Source of the DNA: CALMEC01 sp963706315
GTDB taxonomy: Bacteria; Actinomycetota; Thermoleophilia; Miltoncostaeales; Miltoncostaeaceae
Length of the DNA: 64,000 nt
Direction: 5' to 3'
Assembly (NCBI GenBank): GCA_963706315.1
Contig: CAVPMA010000015.1
Span: 124,001 to 188,000, forward strand
Below, one piece after another: positions 47,023-59,843 of the stretch (the stretch's first letter is position 1; every line of letters begins with the position of its first letter). The position numbers and the translations under genes were made by a program. The notes below the pieces were generated by a model, which saw only the letters and a program-made list of their open reading frames with translations, had not been told where the DNA came from and made no database searches.

Positions 47023-47632
47023 ATGCGCGCATCTCGCCCGGTGTCGCTGATCTGTATTCCGATCACGCTGACCGGGTTGCTCATGGCGCACTCCCTCGCG
47101 TACGCGCTGGTGACGCGGTCCGAAGCCGACGCACGCGCGCTGCTCGCGACGACGGGACACGGTTACCTCTCGCTTGCGCACACGCTCGTGCTCTCCGTAG
47201 GAGCCGGACTCGTCGCCACCGGAGTTCTGCTTCGCCTCCAGTCGGGGCACGGCGGAGCCTGGCGTGCAGGGTGGGCGGTGGCAGCACCCGTCCTGGCGTT
47301 CGCCGTCCAGGAGCACGTCGAACGGCTCGCCTACAACGGTTCGTTCCCCGCCCACCTGACTTCATCGAGCCCGTCTTCCTGATCGGTCTCGCGCTCCAGA
47401 TCCCATTCGGATTGCTGGCGTCATCCTGGCTCGCAGCCTGCTCGTGTTCGTGGACACCGTCCGCGTCGAGATCAGGCGCCCGTTTCGCGGAGCGACCCCG
47501 GCCCGCCCGACGATTCTTCGCTGGACGGCGCCTCAGCGGGTGCGAACGATGCCGCTCGCGCGACGGGGCGCGGGCCGCGCTCCCCGGGCCGATCGCGCCG
47601 ACCCCGTCGGCGCGCCGACACTCGCGTCCTGA
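47023..47632 (+). pseudogene. Paralogous four-helix membrane protein, broken by two frameshifts
   Basis: Three consecutive frames together match the paralogue at 46365-46895. Frame 1 (47023 to about 47356) gives the first three helices up to NGSFPAH. Frame 2 gives DFIEPVFLIGLALQIPFGLL to about 47419. Frame 3 gives VILARSLLVFVDTVRVEIRR to the stop at 47632. Each junction is explained by loss of one base, at ACCTGAC (about 47354) and GGCGTC (about 47418), both beside C or G doublets. Repaired length is about 203 residues. As it stands it encodes only a 119-residue fragment. Confidence 0.7.
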
Positions 47633-47724
47633 TCCACCACGGGAAGGACCGCGAGGTCACGCCGGCCACCCCGGCCCGCCCAGCGGCGATGCCCGATGTC
47701 CAGAGAACAGCGAAAGGACAAGAT

Positions 47725-48521
47725 GTGACACGGAAAGGAATCGGTGCGGCGCTCGCGGTGATCGCGGCGCTCACCCTGCCGGCCATCGCGGCCGCACATG
47801 TGGAGATCGAGCCCACGACGGCGCCGGGAGGCGACCTCGCGCACCTCACGCTTCAGGTGCCCAACGAGAGCGCGGCCGCAGCGACGACGAGCGTCTCCGT
47901 CCAGATCCCGGACGAGGTGGTGCTGGTGCGGTTCGCCCCCAAACCGGGCTGGAAGCGCACGGTCGTCAGGGAGAAGCTCGTCGCAGACCTCGACGGTCGG
48001 GGAGGACGTCATCTCCGAGCGCGTCTCGCAGGTGACCTGGAGCAGGGGGAAGATCGCGCCGGGCGAGTTCGACACCTTCGACATGAGCGTCGCGCTCCCC
48101 GATGAGCCTGACACGGAGCTGACGTTCCCCGCTGTCCAGCGATACGACGACGGCACGTCGTGCGTTGGATCGGCGCCGAGAACTCCGACGAGCCGGCCCC
48201 GCGGGTGACGATCACGCGGCCGAAGAGGGCCAGGGGCACGGCGCGACGACGACGACGTCCACGACCGCGACGTCGAGCAGCACGACGGACGAGGCACACG
48301 CGAGCGACGGCAAGACGAATGCCGCACTCGGCCTCGGGATCGCAGGCCTGGTGGCCGGCCTCGGGGCGCTCGTCGTGATCTTCGTGCGCCGGAGACGGGC
48401 ACGAGCACCTCGTCATAGCCCGCGACGATCCGGGAGGCACCGTCGTGTGGACGTGTGCCTCCGCGATCGGGTTCTGGAGCGCGCTCCTGCGGCGAGGTCG
48501 AACTGTTGCTTCGCCAGGTAG
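47725..48521 (+). pseudogene. YcnI-like (DUF1775) copper-associated protein, several frameshifts
   Basis: Start GTG 47725 after GAAAGGA. Signal peptide (about 1-26) cut before HVEIEP, whose His is the copper ligand in YcnI. The domain continues LAHLTLQVPNESA and FAPKPGWKRTVVREKL, then changes frame near 48000 (VGEDVISERVSQVTWSRGKI), near 48155 (VRWIGAENSDEPAPRVTITR) and near 48230 (EEGQGHGATTTTSTT). It ends in a membrane anchor (GLGIAGLVAGLGALVVIFV) and RRRRA near 48400. The last frame reads to 48521, past the expected end. YcnI proteins bind copper and neighbour copper transporters or oxidase genes, matching CtaG nearby. Confidence 0.75.
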
Positions 48522-48991
48522 AGGCGTACGTGGCGGACTCCCTCCACCAGCGCGGCGAGCCGCGACTCGACGTCCGCTTCAGCGAGCTCGGCGAGCCCGC
48601 TCGCGGCGACCCACCACGCCGACGGGTCGTCCTTGACGACCTCGAGGACGCGCCCGGCCACGTCGTTGCCGTCCACGGGACCGCCGGCGTCGACCCCGAT
48701 CGCCACCTCGTCGAGGTGCAGCCGGTACGTGCCCGCGGGTGCCGCGCCGTCGCACTCGACGATGCGAGCACCCGCGACGGCGCCGATCGCCTTGACCGGA
48801 CGGTGAGGCACCGCGGCGGCCGCGCCGGCGAACGTCTCCGGGGTGTCCTCGCCCGCCCCGCTCGCGACGACGTCGAGTCCGAGCCGTTCGAGTCGGGGAG
48901 CCCACTTCGGGTCGCCGGGGAGCCCACCAAGGACAATCGTCGGTAGAACAGGGAGCTGAATGCCCAGGGCAGCGAGGATCTCGCGGCGCAC
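48413..48991 (-). CDS. Hypothetical protein next to pckA
   Basis: Up to 192 residues from GTG 48991. The sequence alternates strands and helices (LPVLPTIVLGGLPGDPKWA, LERLGLDVVASGAGEDTPE, RLHLDEVAIGVDAGG, LVEGVRHVRLYLAKQQFDLA) and looks like a soluble enzyme or half a TIM-type barrel, but I recognise no family. The last 20 residues are Arg-rich and unnatural; in another frame the sequence reads LQNPIAEAHVHTTVPPGSS, so the 3' end may also be frameshifted. It diverges from pckA, with 70 nt between the starts, and overlaps the YcnI remnant. Confidence 0.55.
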   Translation of the reverse strand: MRREILAALGIQLPVLPTIVLGGLPGDPKWAPRLERLGLDVVASGAGEDTPETFAGAAAAVPHRPVKAIGAVAGARIVECDGAAPAGTYRLHLDEVAIGVDAGGPVDGNDVAGRVLEVVKDDPSAWWVAASGLAELAEADVESRLAALVEGVRHVRLYLAKQQFDLAAGARSRTRSRRHTSTRRCLPDRRGL

Positions 48992-49061
48992 GAGCCGGAC
49001 GTTACCCGCCCAGGTCGGTAGTTTGAGTGCCTGCAACGCGAACTGCGACGGGGGACACTGG

Positions 49062-50666
<1,605 letters not shown>

Positions 50667-50731
50667 GCGACTGAGCCTCGCGCAGGCACTGCGGCGGGAT
50701 TTCGCCGCTGCCGAACGGGCAACGATTTGGT

Positions 50732-50760
50732 ACGGCTCGGGGGTGATGCCCCCGAGCCGT
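50732..50760 (+). terminator. Strong terminator hairpin after pckA
   Basis: ACGGCTCGGGGG and CCCCCGAGCCGT form a perfect 12-bp stem around TGATG, 66 nt after the pckA stop. This is the most stable isolated hairpin I see in the window. No T run follows. Confidence 0.65.
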
Positions 50761-51234
50761 CATGAACGAGTTCCTACCTCGGGGAGTGGGCTGCAGGAGT
50801 CGGCGCCCCTGCGGCATGATTCAGTATGCGCGCGCCGATGCTCACCCATGCCTCGCGGCGACCACGCTTACTTGGAGGACGGCGGCTCGGCGCCCTTGCT
50901 GGCGAGCTCGTCCGAGCGGCCGATGCCGCCGTCCCACGTCGACCTGTGGACACGGCCTCAGACGAGGCTCGTCGGTCACGGGCGGTCGATGCCATGGCCG
51001 ACAGTCTCGCCGTGATTGACATGCCAGCAAATGGTCAAAAGTACGGACTTTCCTCCCGCAGGCGGACGGTTCTTCTGGCCTTCGCCTATACGATCGTTCA
51101 GTCCCGTCGGAGCGGACATTCTGAAGAAGCGACCCGGATCGCAGTCGCCACGCGCCGCTCAGTCTCAGGCCGCCGTGACGATCCGGCGGATCGGGCGACG
51201 GACCACGAGAGCAGCTCTGAGACGGGGGCGAAGT
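50761..51234. other. Longest gene-free stretch of the window
   Basis: About 470 nt between the pckA terminator and the converging desulfhydrase gene. Open frames exist on both strands but look like chance GC-rich translations. A patch at about 51015-51100 is clearly less GC-rich, with AAATGGTCAAAAGTACGG and a TATACGAT that could be a -10 element. I see no tRNA, no convincing RNA structure, no repeat and no mobile-element remnant. Confidence 0.4.
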
Positions 51235-52239
51235 TCATGGGGACGGTGCCAGCGCATCGGAGTAGCGCGAGTCGAAGAGCACCGGGACGCCGCCGGTGTG
51301 CCAGAAGACCGTCGGACTGGCGAGTTGCCCGGCGCGCGCCGCTCCGACGAGCCCGGCCAGCCCCTTGCCGCTGTAGACCGGGTCGCACAGGATGCCCTCC
51401 GTCCTGGCGAGCAGGCGGATCGCCTCCAGACCGGCCGGCGTCGGCTCGCCGTACCCGGCGCCGACCCAGGCGGCGTCAAGCGCGATCTCGGCGGGTGCGA
51501 TCTCGACCGCCCTGCCGAGGATCGCGGCCGCCTCGCTCGCATGGCGAGCGAGGGCGGTGGCGGGGTCGCGCCAGACCACGCCGGCCGAGACGCCGCGCAC
51601 CGCCGGGCCGCGCCCCAGCAGCAGCCGACCGAGAGTCAAGCCGGCCTGCGTGCCGCCGGAGGTGGACGCGTGCCAGACCTCGCCGGCCGTCACCCCTTCG
51701 ACATCGAGCTGGTCGACGAGCTCCCGGTAGGCCGCCACGAAGCCGATTGCGCCGAGCGGCGAGGAGCAGCCGAGCGGGATGAGGTACGGAACCGCGCCTG
51801 CGTCACGCGTCGCGGCGACGGTCTCGGCGAGCGCGCGATTGATGTCGCCCCAGTCGTCGCTGCCGACGAACCGCACGTCGGCACCGAAGCATCCGTCGAG
51901 CAGGAGGTTGCCACCGGGGCGCCGCGGCCGGTCGCCGCCGAGCACGAGCACGCATCTCATGCCGAGCGCGGCGGCCACGCAGGCGGTGGCGCGAGCGTGG
52001 TTCGACTGTGCCGCACCGGCGGTCACGAGGGTGTCCGCACCCTGCGCGATGGCATCGGCGACGACAAACTCGAGCTTGCGGACCTTGTTCCCGGCGAGCC
52101 CGATCGAGCCGATGTCGTCGCGCTTGATCCACACCTCCACCCCGATCGCGGCGCCGAACCGCTCCGCGCGGACCAGCGGCGTCGGGAGCGGCGCGAGCGC
52201 GATGCGTGCGAGCCCGTCCCACGGTTGTCCGCCCGCCAC
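51235..52239 (-). CDS. D-cysteine desulfhydrase / ACC deaminase family PLP enzyme
   Basis: The 334-residue fold-type II PLP enzyme has the cofactor lysine in GLAGNKVRKLEFV and the phosphate-binding region in WHASTSGGTQAGL. TAGAAQSNHARATA is the substrate-binding Ser-Asn-His segment shared by D-cysteine desulfhydrase and ACC deaminase. The two activities are hard to separate; the family default for such bacterial proteins is D-cysteine desulfhydrase. It converges on pckA and has no regulator nearby. Start ATG 52239. Confidence 0.85.
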   Translation of the reverse strand: MAGGQPWDGLARIALAPLPTPLVRAERFGAAIGVEVWIKRDDIGSIGLAGNKVRKLEFVVADAIAQGADTLVTAGAAQSNHARATACVAAALGMRCVLVLGGDRPRRPGGNLLLDGCFGADVRFVGSDDWGDINRALAETVAATRDAGAVPYLIPLGCSSPLGAIGFVAAYRELVDQLDVEGVTAGEVWHASTSGGTQAGLTLGRLLLGRGPAVRGVSAGVVWRDPATALARHASEAAAILGRAVEIAPAEIALDAAWVGAGYGEPTPAGLEAIRLLARTEGILCDPVYSGKGLAGLVGAARAGQLASPTVFWHTGGVPVLFDSRYSDALAPSP

Positions 52240-52299
52240 GGCTGCCCCCCAGCGTCGTCGAGCCGCCGCCGTCCACCGGGCAGCCGCGCCGATTCGAGG

Positions 52300-53229
52300 C
52301 TACACGCGAGGCCAGGCGGAGACGTATGAGAACGGCGGGATCGGGTCACCGCCGCCGGGGTGGATCTCGAAATGCAGGTGCGGCGGCGTCGTCTTCGCGT
52401 CGCCGGTGTTGCCGACGAAGCCGATGACCGTGCCGGCCTTGACCACCGCACCCTCCTTCGCGGCCGGCGCGAAGGCCGAGAGGTGCGCGTGGTAGAACTC
52501 GTTGCCCCACCGGTCGCGCAGCCAGAAGCGCCAGCCGCCGACGGCGTTCCAGCCCACCTTGAACAGGGTCCCGTCGCTGATCGCCACGACGGGCGTGCCG
52601 GTGGTCGCGAACAGGTCGATCCCCTGGTGGTGCCGGCCCCCTGGGCGCGGGCCGCCCCAGTCGTTCGTGAACGTCGCCCCGCCGACCACGGGGAACACGT
52701 GGGTGGCGGTCGGGGGTGTCGGGTAGTACGCGACCGCTGGGGTCGCGAACGGCATCGGGCCATCCGTCGGCGATGCCGCCGGGGTCGCCGCCGCAGGCGG
52801 CGCGAACCGCGACTGGGATTGACGCAGCTGGGCCGCGAGCGCGGCACTGGGGGCGGTGCCGGGGATCTCGACGGTCGACGGCTGGGCCGGGTCCGTGCTC
52901 TCGCTGCCGACCTCGCTCGTCGCCTGGGCGGTCGTGTCCCCGGTGGCCGGGGCCGCCGGAGCGCTGCCGGTGGCGGGCGCCGTAGACCCCGAGCTCGTCA
53001 CGCCCTGGCTGGCTTTCTCCGTGACGGACGGGCTGGTGAGCTCGGCGAGCACGTCCTGTGCGGTCGGGGCGGTCACCGTGATCGGGTTCGCCGTGACGGA
53101 CGCGACCAGCCACGCCGAGGCGTCGTGATCCGGGCGGCCGATGCCGGGGAGCATGGCCCCGAGCGGGATGACCAGGAGCGCGCCGAGCAGCAGGCGGCCA
53201 CGGTCGAGGAGATGTGCCGCGGACAGCAT
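52300..53229 (-). CDS. M23 family murein endopeptidase
   Basis: The 309-residue exported protein has a signal peptide or anchor (about 9-31), a long Thr/Ser/Pro/Ala linker (about 45-180) and a LytM/M23 domain with the zinc motifs HHQGIDLFA and PHLHFEIHP. It would cut peptidoglycan cross-bridges or regulate such enzymes. Both zinc-binding motifs are intact, so it can be active. ATG 53229 with GAGGGA close by. It follows the nrdR-nrdJ operon on the same strand after a hairpin, so it is probably separately transcribed. Confidence 0.9.
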   Translation of the reverse strand: MLSAAHLLDRGRLLLGALLVIPLGAMLPGIGRPDHDASAWLVASVTANPITVTAPTAQDVLAELTSPSVTEKASQGVTSSGSTAPATGSAPAAPATGDTTAQATSEVGSESTDPAQPSTVEIPGTAPSAALAAQLRQSQSRFAPPAAATPAASPTDGPMPFATPAVAYYPTPPTATHVFPVVGGATFTNDWGGPRPGGRHHQGIDLFATTGTPVVAISDGTLFKVGWNAVGGWRFWLRDRWGNEFYHAHLSAFAPAAKEGAVVKAGTVIGFVGNTGDAKTTPPHLHFEIHPGGGDPIPPFSYVSAWPRV

Positions 53230-53294
53230 CGTCCCTCAGAATCGGCTGTCCGGAGCGGCGACTTGAGGTTCTTCGAGAACCACGTGACGGGGCG

Positions 53295-53309
53295 CGGCGG
53301 CAACCGCCG
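53295..53309 (-). terminator. Terminator hairpin after nrdJ
   Basis: CGGCGG-CAA-CCGCCG is a 6-bp stem extended by flanking GC-rich sequence, 26 nt downstream of the nrdJ stop on the minus strand. It separates the nrd genes from the M23 peptidase. Confidence 0.5.
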
Positions 53310-53334
53310 CCCCGCCCCGCGATCCCTCAGGGTG

Positions 53335-56144
<2,810 letters not shown>

Positions 56145-56145
<1 letters not shown>

Positions 56146-56753
56146 CAGTTGGTGCCCTCCTGATCGGGTGGTGCGGAAGTCTGGGTTGCGAGTCCGCCGG
56201 AGAGCGCCCGAAGGCGACGGCGGGCGGGCGCGATGCTGGTGGGACTGTCCAGCGTATCGAACATCTGTTCGTCAAGCGAGGCCTGCCCTCGCGGAAGCGG
56301 CGGCTCGCGCTCGAGGCGGGCGAGCTCCTCCTCGAACTCCTCGATGTCGGAGAACTGCCGGTAGACGGAGGCGAACCGCACGTAGGCGACCTGGTCGATG
56401 TCCTTGAGCCGCCGCAGCGTCATCTCGCCGATGAGCTGGCTGGACACCTCCTGCCTGAGGCGGTTGCGAAGCTCGGACTCGATGTCGCGCACTGCCATCT
56501 CGAGCAGCTGCGTCGAGACCTGCCGCTTGTGACATGCGCGCTGGAGGCCCGACACGAGCTTCTGCCGGTCGAACGGCTCACGCTCCCCCGAGGACTTGAT
56601 CACCACGAGCGGCATCTCCTCGAAGCGCTCGTAGGTGGTGAACCGGCGTCCGCACGATCCGCACTCGCGCCTGCGGCGAATCGCGTCCTTCGCATCGGCG
56701 ACGCGGGATTCGACCACACGGTGCTCGGCATGTTCACAGAATGGGCAGATCAC
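56145..56753 (-). CDS. nrdR: Transcriptional repressor NrdR
   Basis: Controls ribonucleotide reductase genes according to ATP/dATP. Zinc-ribbon cysteines are C3, C6, C31 and C34 (ICPFC, CGSCGRRF) and the ATP-cone covers about 49-139 (LVVIKSSGEREPFDRQKL). At 202 residues it has about 50 more than usual, a low-complexity tail. GTG start fits the family N-terminus. It is coupled to nrdJ. I did not find a clear NrdR box upstream, so self-control is not demonstrated by sequence. Confidence 0.95.
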
Positions 56754-56763
56754 AGGCGGCGGA

Positions 56764-56769
56764 ACGCTA
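56764..56769 (-). promoter_or_regulatory. -10 box of nrdR-nrdJ
   Basis: On the minus strand TAGCGT (TANNNT) ends 10 nt before the GTG at 56753. It leaves at most a few untranslated bases. Confidence 0.35.
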
Positions 56770-56921
56770 TCCCTGGGGTCGGGGGAAGGTGTCGTACGCT
56801 ACATTCAGCGCGTCGGGCGAGCATCCTCCCTCGTCGTGACGCGAGTTGCAACCCCCCGCCGCAAAGTTCCTGGCCGCATCTCGCGAAGTTCTGCGATCGG
56901 TCCGTGGAGGCGGCTCGGGGA

Positions 56922-57500
56922 CTACTTCAGGAACTTGATGTGCCCGAGCGGCCAGTAGGTGACCTCCGCCTGGCCGATGACGTTGTCGATCGGCACGAAC
57001 GGGTCCTCCCACTGGTGCGAGTCGCATGAGTCGGGCCGGTTGTCGCCGAGGACGAAGAGCTTGCCCTCCGGCACGTCGAACGACTTGCTCTCCTGCGAGC
57101 CACCCGGCCCCTGACCCGGGTTGGTGCCCGCCGCCGGCACGCTGAACGGCACTCCGTCGACGATCACTTCGTTGGTTCCCGCTTCGACCTCCACGTGCTC
57201 CCCGGGCAGGCCGATCACCCGCTTGACGAACGGGGTGGTGTCGGTCTCGGCCGACGCGGGGTCGCAGGTGCGGCGCGCCTTGAGCGTGGGCTCGAACACG
57301 ATGATGTCGCCGCGCTCGATGTCGCGGAACTTGTAGATGACCCGGTTCGCGATGACGCGGTCCCCCTCCTTGATGGTCGGGACCATCGACGGCGTTGGGA
57401 TCTCATACGGCTTCGCGACGGCCGCCTGGATGAGGAAGGCCAGCGCGATGGCGACCGCAATCGGCAACACGACGTCCTTCATGAACCGGCGGAGGATCAC
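56922..57500 (-). CDS. lepB: Signal peptidase I
   Basis: Removes signal peptides from exported proteins at the membrane. The 192-residue protein has one N-terminal membrane segment (about 9-27), the catalytic Ser38 in IPTPSMVPTI and Lys93 in FVKRVIGLPGE, and the C-terminal box LGDNRPDSCDSHQW. All catalytic elements are present. I start at GTG 57500, which overlaps the stop of the upstream gene (GTGA); ATG 57482 is an alternative. It is separated from nrdR by 168 nt. Confidence 0.93.
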   Translation of the reverse strand: MILRRFMKDVVLPIAVAIALAFLIQAAVAKPYEIPTPSMVPTIKEGDRVIANRVIYKFRDIERGDIIVFEPTLKARRTCDPASAETDTTPFVKRVIGLPGEHVEVEAGTNEVIVDGVPFSVPAAGTNPGQGPGGSQESKSFDVPEGKLFVLGDNRPDSCDSHQWEDPFVPIDNVIGQAEVTYWPLGHIKFLK

Positions 57501-57934
57501 GACGGGGACTCGCCATGCTCGTCGCCGTCGACGCCGGCGCGGCGGCGACCGCGGTAGAGCATGGCCAGGGCGATTGCGCAGAGCCCCACCGGGATGCCAA
57601 CGAGCAGCGCCGTGCCGACGCCCGAGCCGCCATCGGAGCCCGCCGCCGCCGCGCACGGCTTCTCGGCCGTCCCGACGAGGTCCGGGTTCTCGAGCGCGGT
57701 GTCGATCGCGTCGCCCAGGTCGCCGTAGGCGCTGACCACGCCCTCACGCCGGGCGGCGTCGTAGTCGGCGCGCGTGTGGCACACGCCGATGGCCCCGTCA
57801 TCGAGGAAGTCGTTGATAACGTCCTTCGGGCTTCCGTACGCCGTGCCCGCCAGGGACACGGTCGCGATGAGCGCGATGAGGAGAGCGGCGAGACGACGGG
57901 GCAGGGCGACCACCAGGTGACCGATGAGGCCCAC
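57497..57934 (-). CDS. Exported hypothetical protein with C-terminal anchor
   Basis: Up to 145 residues from GTG 57934 (GTG 57913 also possible). The signal peptide (about 12-36) is followed by DVINDFLDDGAIGVCHTRAD and ALENPDLVG, a Gly/Ser stretch and a membrane segment (GTALLVGIPVGLCAIALAM) with RGRRR. The soluble part holds two cysteines that could form a disulfide. It is coupled to lepB by GTGA. No family recognised. Its start overlaps that of the divergent ligase-like gene. Confidence 0.6.
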   Translation of the reverse strand: MGLIGHLVVALPRRLAALLIALIATVSLAGTAYGSPKDVINDFLDDGAIGVCHTRADYDAARREGVVSAYGDLGDAIDTALENPDLVGTAEKPCAAAAGSDGGSGVGTALLVGIPVGLCAIALAMLYRGRRRAGVDGDEHGESPS

Positions 57935-59833
57935 CGCGAACGCGGGAGCGGCGCGGATGGTACCGATGTCCGGTTCACCCCTCAAGACACCGGGGTCGCG
58001 GTCGGGCTCGGCGTCGTGGCACTGGCAGCGTGGTCGGCGATCGCGATTTGGGGCGGCGGGATCGACCTCGGCAAGCTGCCGCCGGACCGCGGCGCGGGCG
58101 GGCTGACCCTCGCGGTGATCCTGTGGCCGGCGATCGCGGTCGCGGCGCTGTGGTGGGGACGGGAGCGCGGGTGGCCGGACCCGGCCCGGTGGGGCGTCGC
58201 CGCCGGGGCGGCGCTGGTGACGTGGTCCGCGGTGTCGATCGCGTGGGCCACCGCGCCGGATCTGGCCTGGCTGTCGACACACCGGACCGCCGTGGCCGTG
58301 GCCGCACTGGTCACCGGGACGGCCGTCGCGACCCGCATGATCGACCCGGCACGCCGCTTCGCCGTCGGCGTCGCGCTCGCCGCCGTCCCGGTGCTCCTCT
58401 GGGCGCTCGGGAGCCGCGTGGTGCCCGATCTGCTCGCGCCGATCGACGATACCTCCCGCCTGTCGGCGCCCATCGGCCACGCGAATGGCCTGGCCCTCAT
58501 CGCGGTGTTCGCCGTGCCCGGCGCGGTCCTGCTCGCCTCCACGCGCAGGTGGCGGGACGCCGGCACGGTGATCGCGATGGGCGCTCTGCTCGTCGTCGCA
58601 CTGACCGGCTCGCGCAGCGGGATCCTCGCGCTCGTCGGCACGGTGGCGGTCGCGCTGTGGATGTTCCCGGCCCGCGACCGGGTGCTCGCCACCCTGGGAG
58701 CGGCAATCCTGGGCAGCCTGCCCGCCGTGATCTACGGGCTCACCGCAGGCCCGCTCACCACCGAGCCTGCCCTGCCGGAGCCCGCGGAGCGCAGGGGCGC
58801 GGGCATCATCCTCGGCGTGCTGGTCGTGCTGGGCGCCGTGATCGCCGTCGTCGCCCGTGACCTCCTGCGCCCCGCGGCCCGTCGCGCGGCGCGCGGCCTC
58901 GAGCACCGACTGGCCGGCCGGCTCCTGCTGATCGGCGCGGGCGTGGTCGTCGTCGCCGGGGGCGTGATCGCGGCGATCTCCGGACGCAATGCGGCGGCGG
59001 GCGCGGGCCGGACGATCAGCGTCGACAGCAACCACCGGCTCGACTGGTGGGCCGAGGCGGTGCGCGGGTTCGCCGACGCGCCCGTGTGGGGCCACGGCGC
59101 CGGCAGCTTCCCCCTCACGCACATCCTCGAACGCAACGAGGCGATCGAGTCGCTGAAGGTGCGCCAGCCCCATCAGCTCCCGCTCGAGCTCCTGACCGAG
59201 CTCGGCGCGGTGGGGTTGCTGCTCGGGATCGCGCTCGTCGGGTGCGTCGTCTGGGCGGCCTGCCGGGCGGGGCGGGCCGCGGCCCCGGCGCTCTGCCTAG
59301 TCGTCGCGTTCCTGATCCAGGCCCAGCTCGACTTCCCGTGGACGATCCCGGCGGCGAGCATCCCGGCCATGGCCGCGGCCGGTGTCGTCCTCGGGATGGG
59401 CGGACCCCGCGTTGCGGGCACGCGCGCCACCGGCGCCGCCCGGATCGCGGCGGCCGCCGTCGTCGCCGTGGGCGCGATCGTGAGCGCCGCGGTCGTCGCC
59501 GTCGCCGCGAGCCGCACGAACGACGCCTACCTGAATGACGCCTCGCCCGCCGTTGCCGTCGCGAAGGCCCGTCGCGCGACCGGCCTCAACCCGCTCGCGA
59601 TCGACTCGCTGCTGATCACGGCGAAGGGGCACGCGCAGCTCGGCGACCGGGTGGCGGCGGTTCGCGACGCCCGCCGGGCGACCGACCGCCAGCCCGAGAA
59701 CCCCTTCGCATGGGAGTGCCTCGCCGCGGTGGCCGACGGGCCGGTGCGGGTGGCCGCGATCTCCCGGCTCGAGGATCTCGACCCCGCGCGCGATCTGGCG
59801 AAGGATCCACCCCGCTGCCAGCCGAGCTGGTAG
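57917..59833 (+). CDS. O-antigen ligase-like membrane protein
   Basis: The 638-residue protein has about a dozen hydrophobic helices and the Wzy/WaaL (O-antigen ligase/polymerase) hallmark with GHGAGSFPLTHI and NEAIESLKVRQPHQLPLEL in a large outer loop. After the last helix a TPR-like part follows (RRATGLNPLAIDSLLITAKG, RRATDRQPENPFAWECLAAV). Such proteins join or polymerise lipid-linked glycans at the cell surface. The start is uncertain: GTG 57917 is the first in frame, and the first 30 residues are not membrane-like. A glycosyltransferase lies just beyond. Confidence 0.85.
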   Translation: MTDEAHRERGSGADGTDVRFTPQDTGVAVGLGVVALAAWSAIAIWGGGIDLGKLPPDRGAGGLTLAVILWPAIAVAALWWGRERGWPDPARWGVAAGAALVTWSAVSIAWATAPDLAWLSTHRTAVAVAALVTGTAVATRMIDPARRFAVGVALAAVPVLLWALGSRVVPDLLAPIDDTSRLSAPIGHANGLALIAVFAVPGAVLLASTRRWRDAGTVIAMGALLVVALTGSRSGILALVGTVAVALWMFPARDRVLATLGAAILGSLPAVIYGLTAGPLTTEPALPEPAERRGAGIILGVLVVLGAVIAVVARDLLRPAARRAARGLEHRLAGRLLLIGAGVVVVAGGVIAAISGRNAAAGAGRTISVDSNHRLDWWAEAVRGFADAPVWGHGAGSFPLTHILERNEAIESLKVRQPHQLPLELLTELGAVGLLLGIALVGCVVWAACRAGRAAAPALCLVVAFLIQAQLDFPWTIPAASIPAMAAAGVVLGMGGPRVAGTRATGAARIAAAAVVAVGAIVSAAVVAVAASRTNDAYLNDASPAVAVAKARRATGLNPLAIDSLLITAKGHAQLGDRVAAVRDARRATDRQPENPFAWECLAAVADGPVRVAAISRLEDLDPARDLAKDPPRCQPSW

Positions 59834-59843
59834 CCGCTGCGCG

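Noticed and set aside
56754..56921. NrdR box or cobalamin riboswitch before nrdR-nrdJ
   Set aside because: I could not find two palindromic NrdR-type 16-mers or a B12 box in this gap; the -10 box is close to the GTG.
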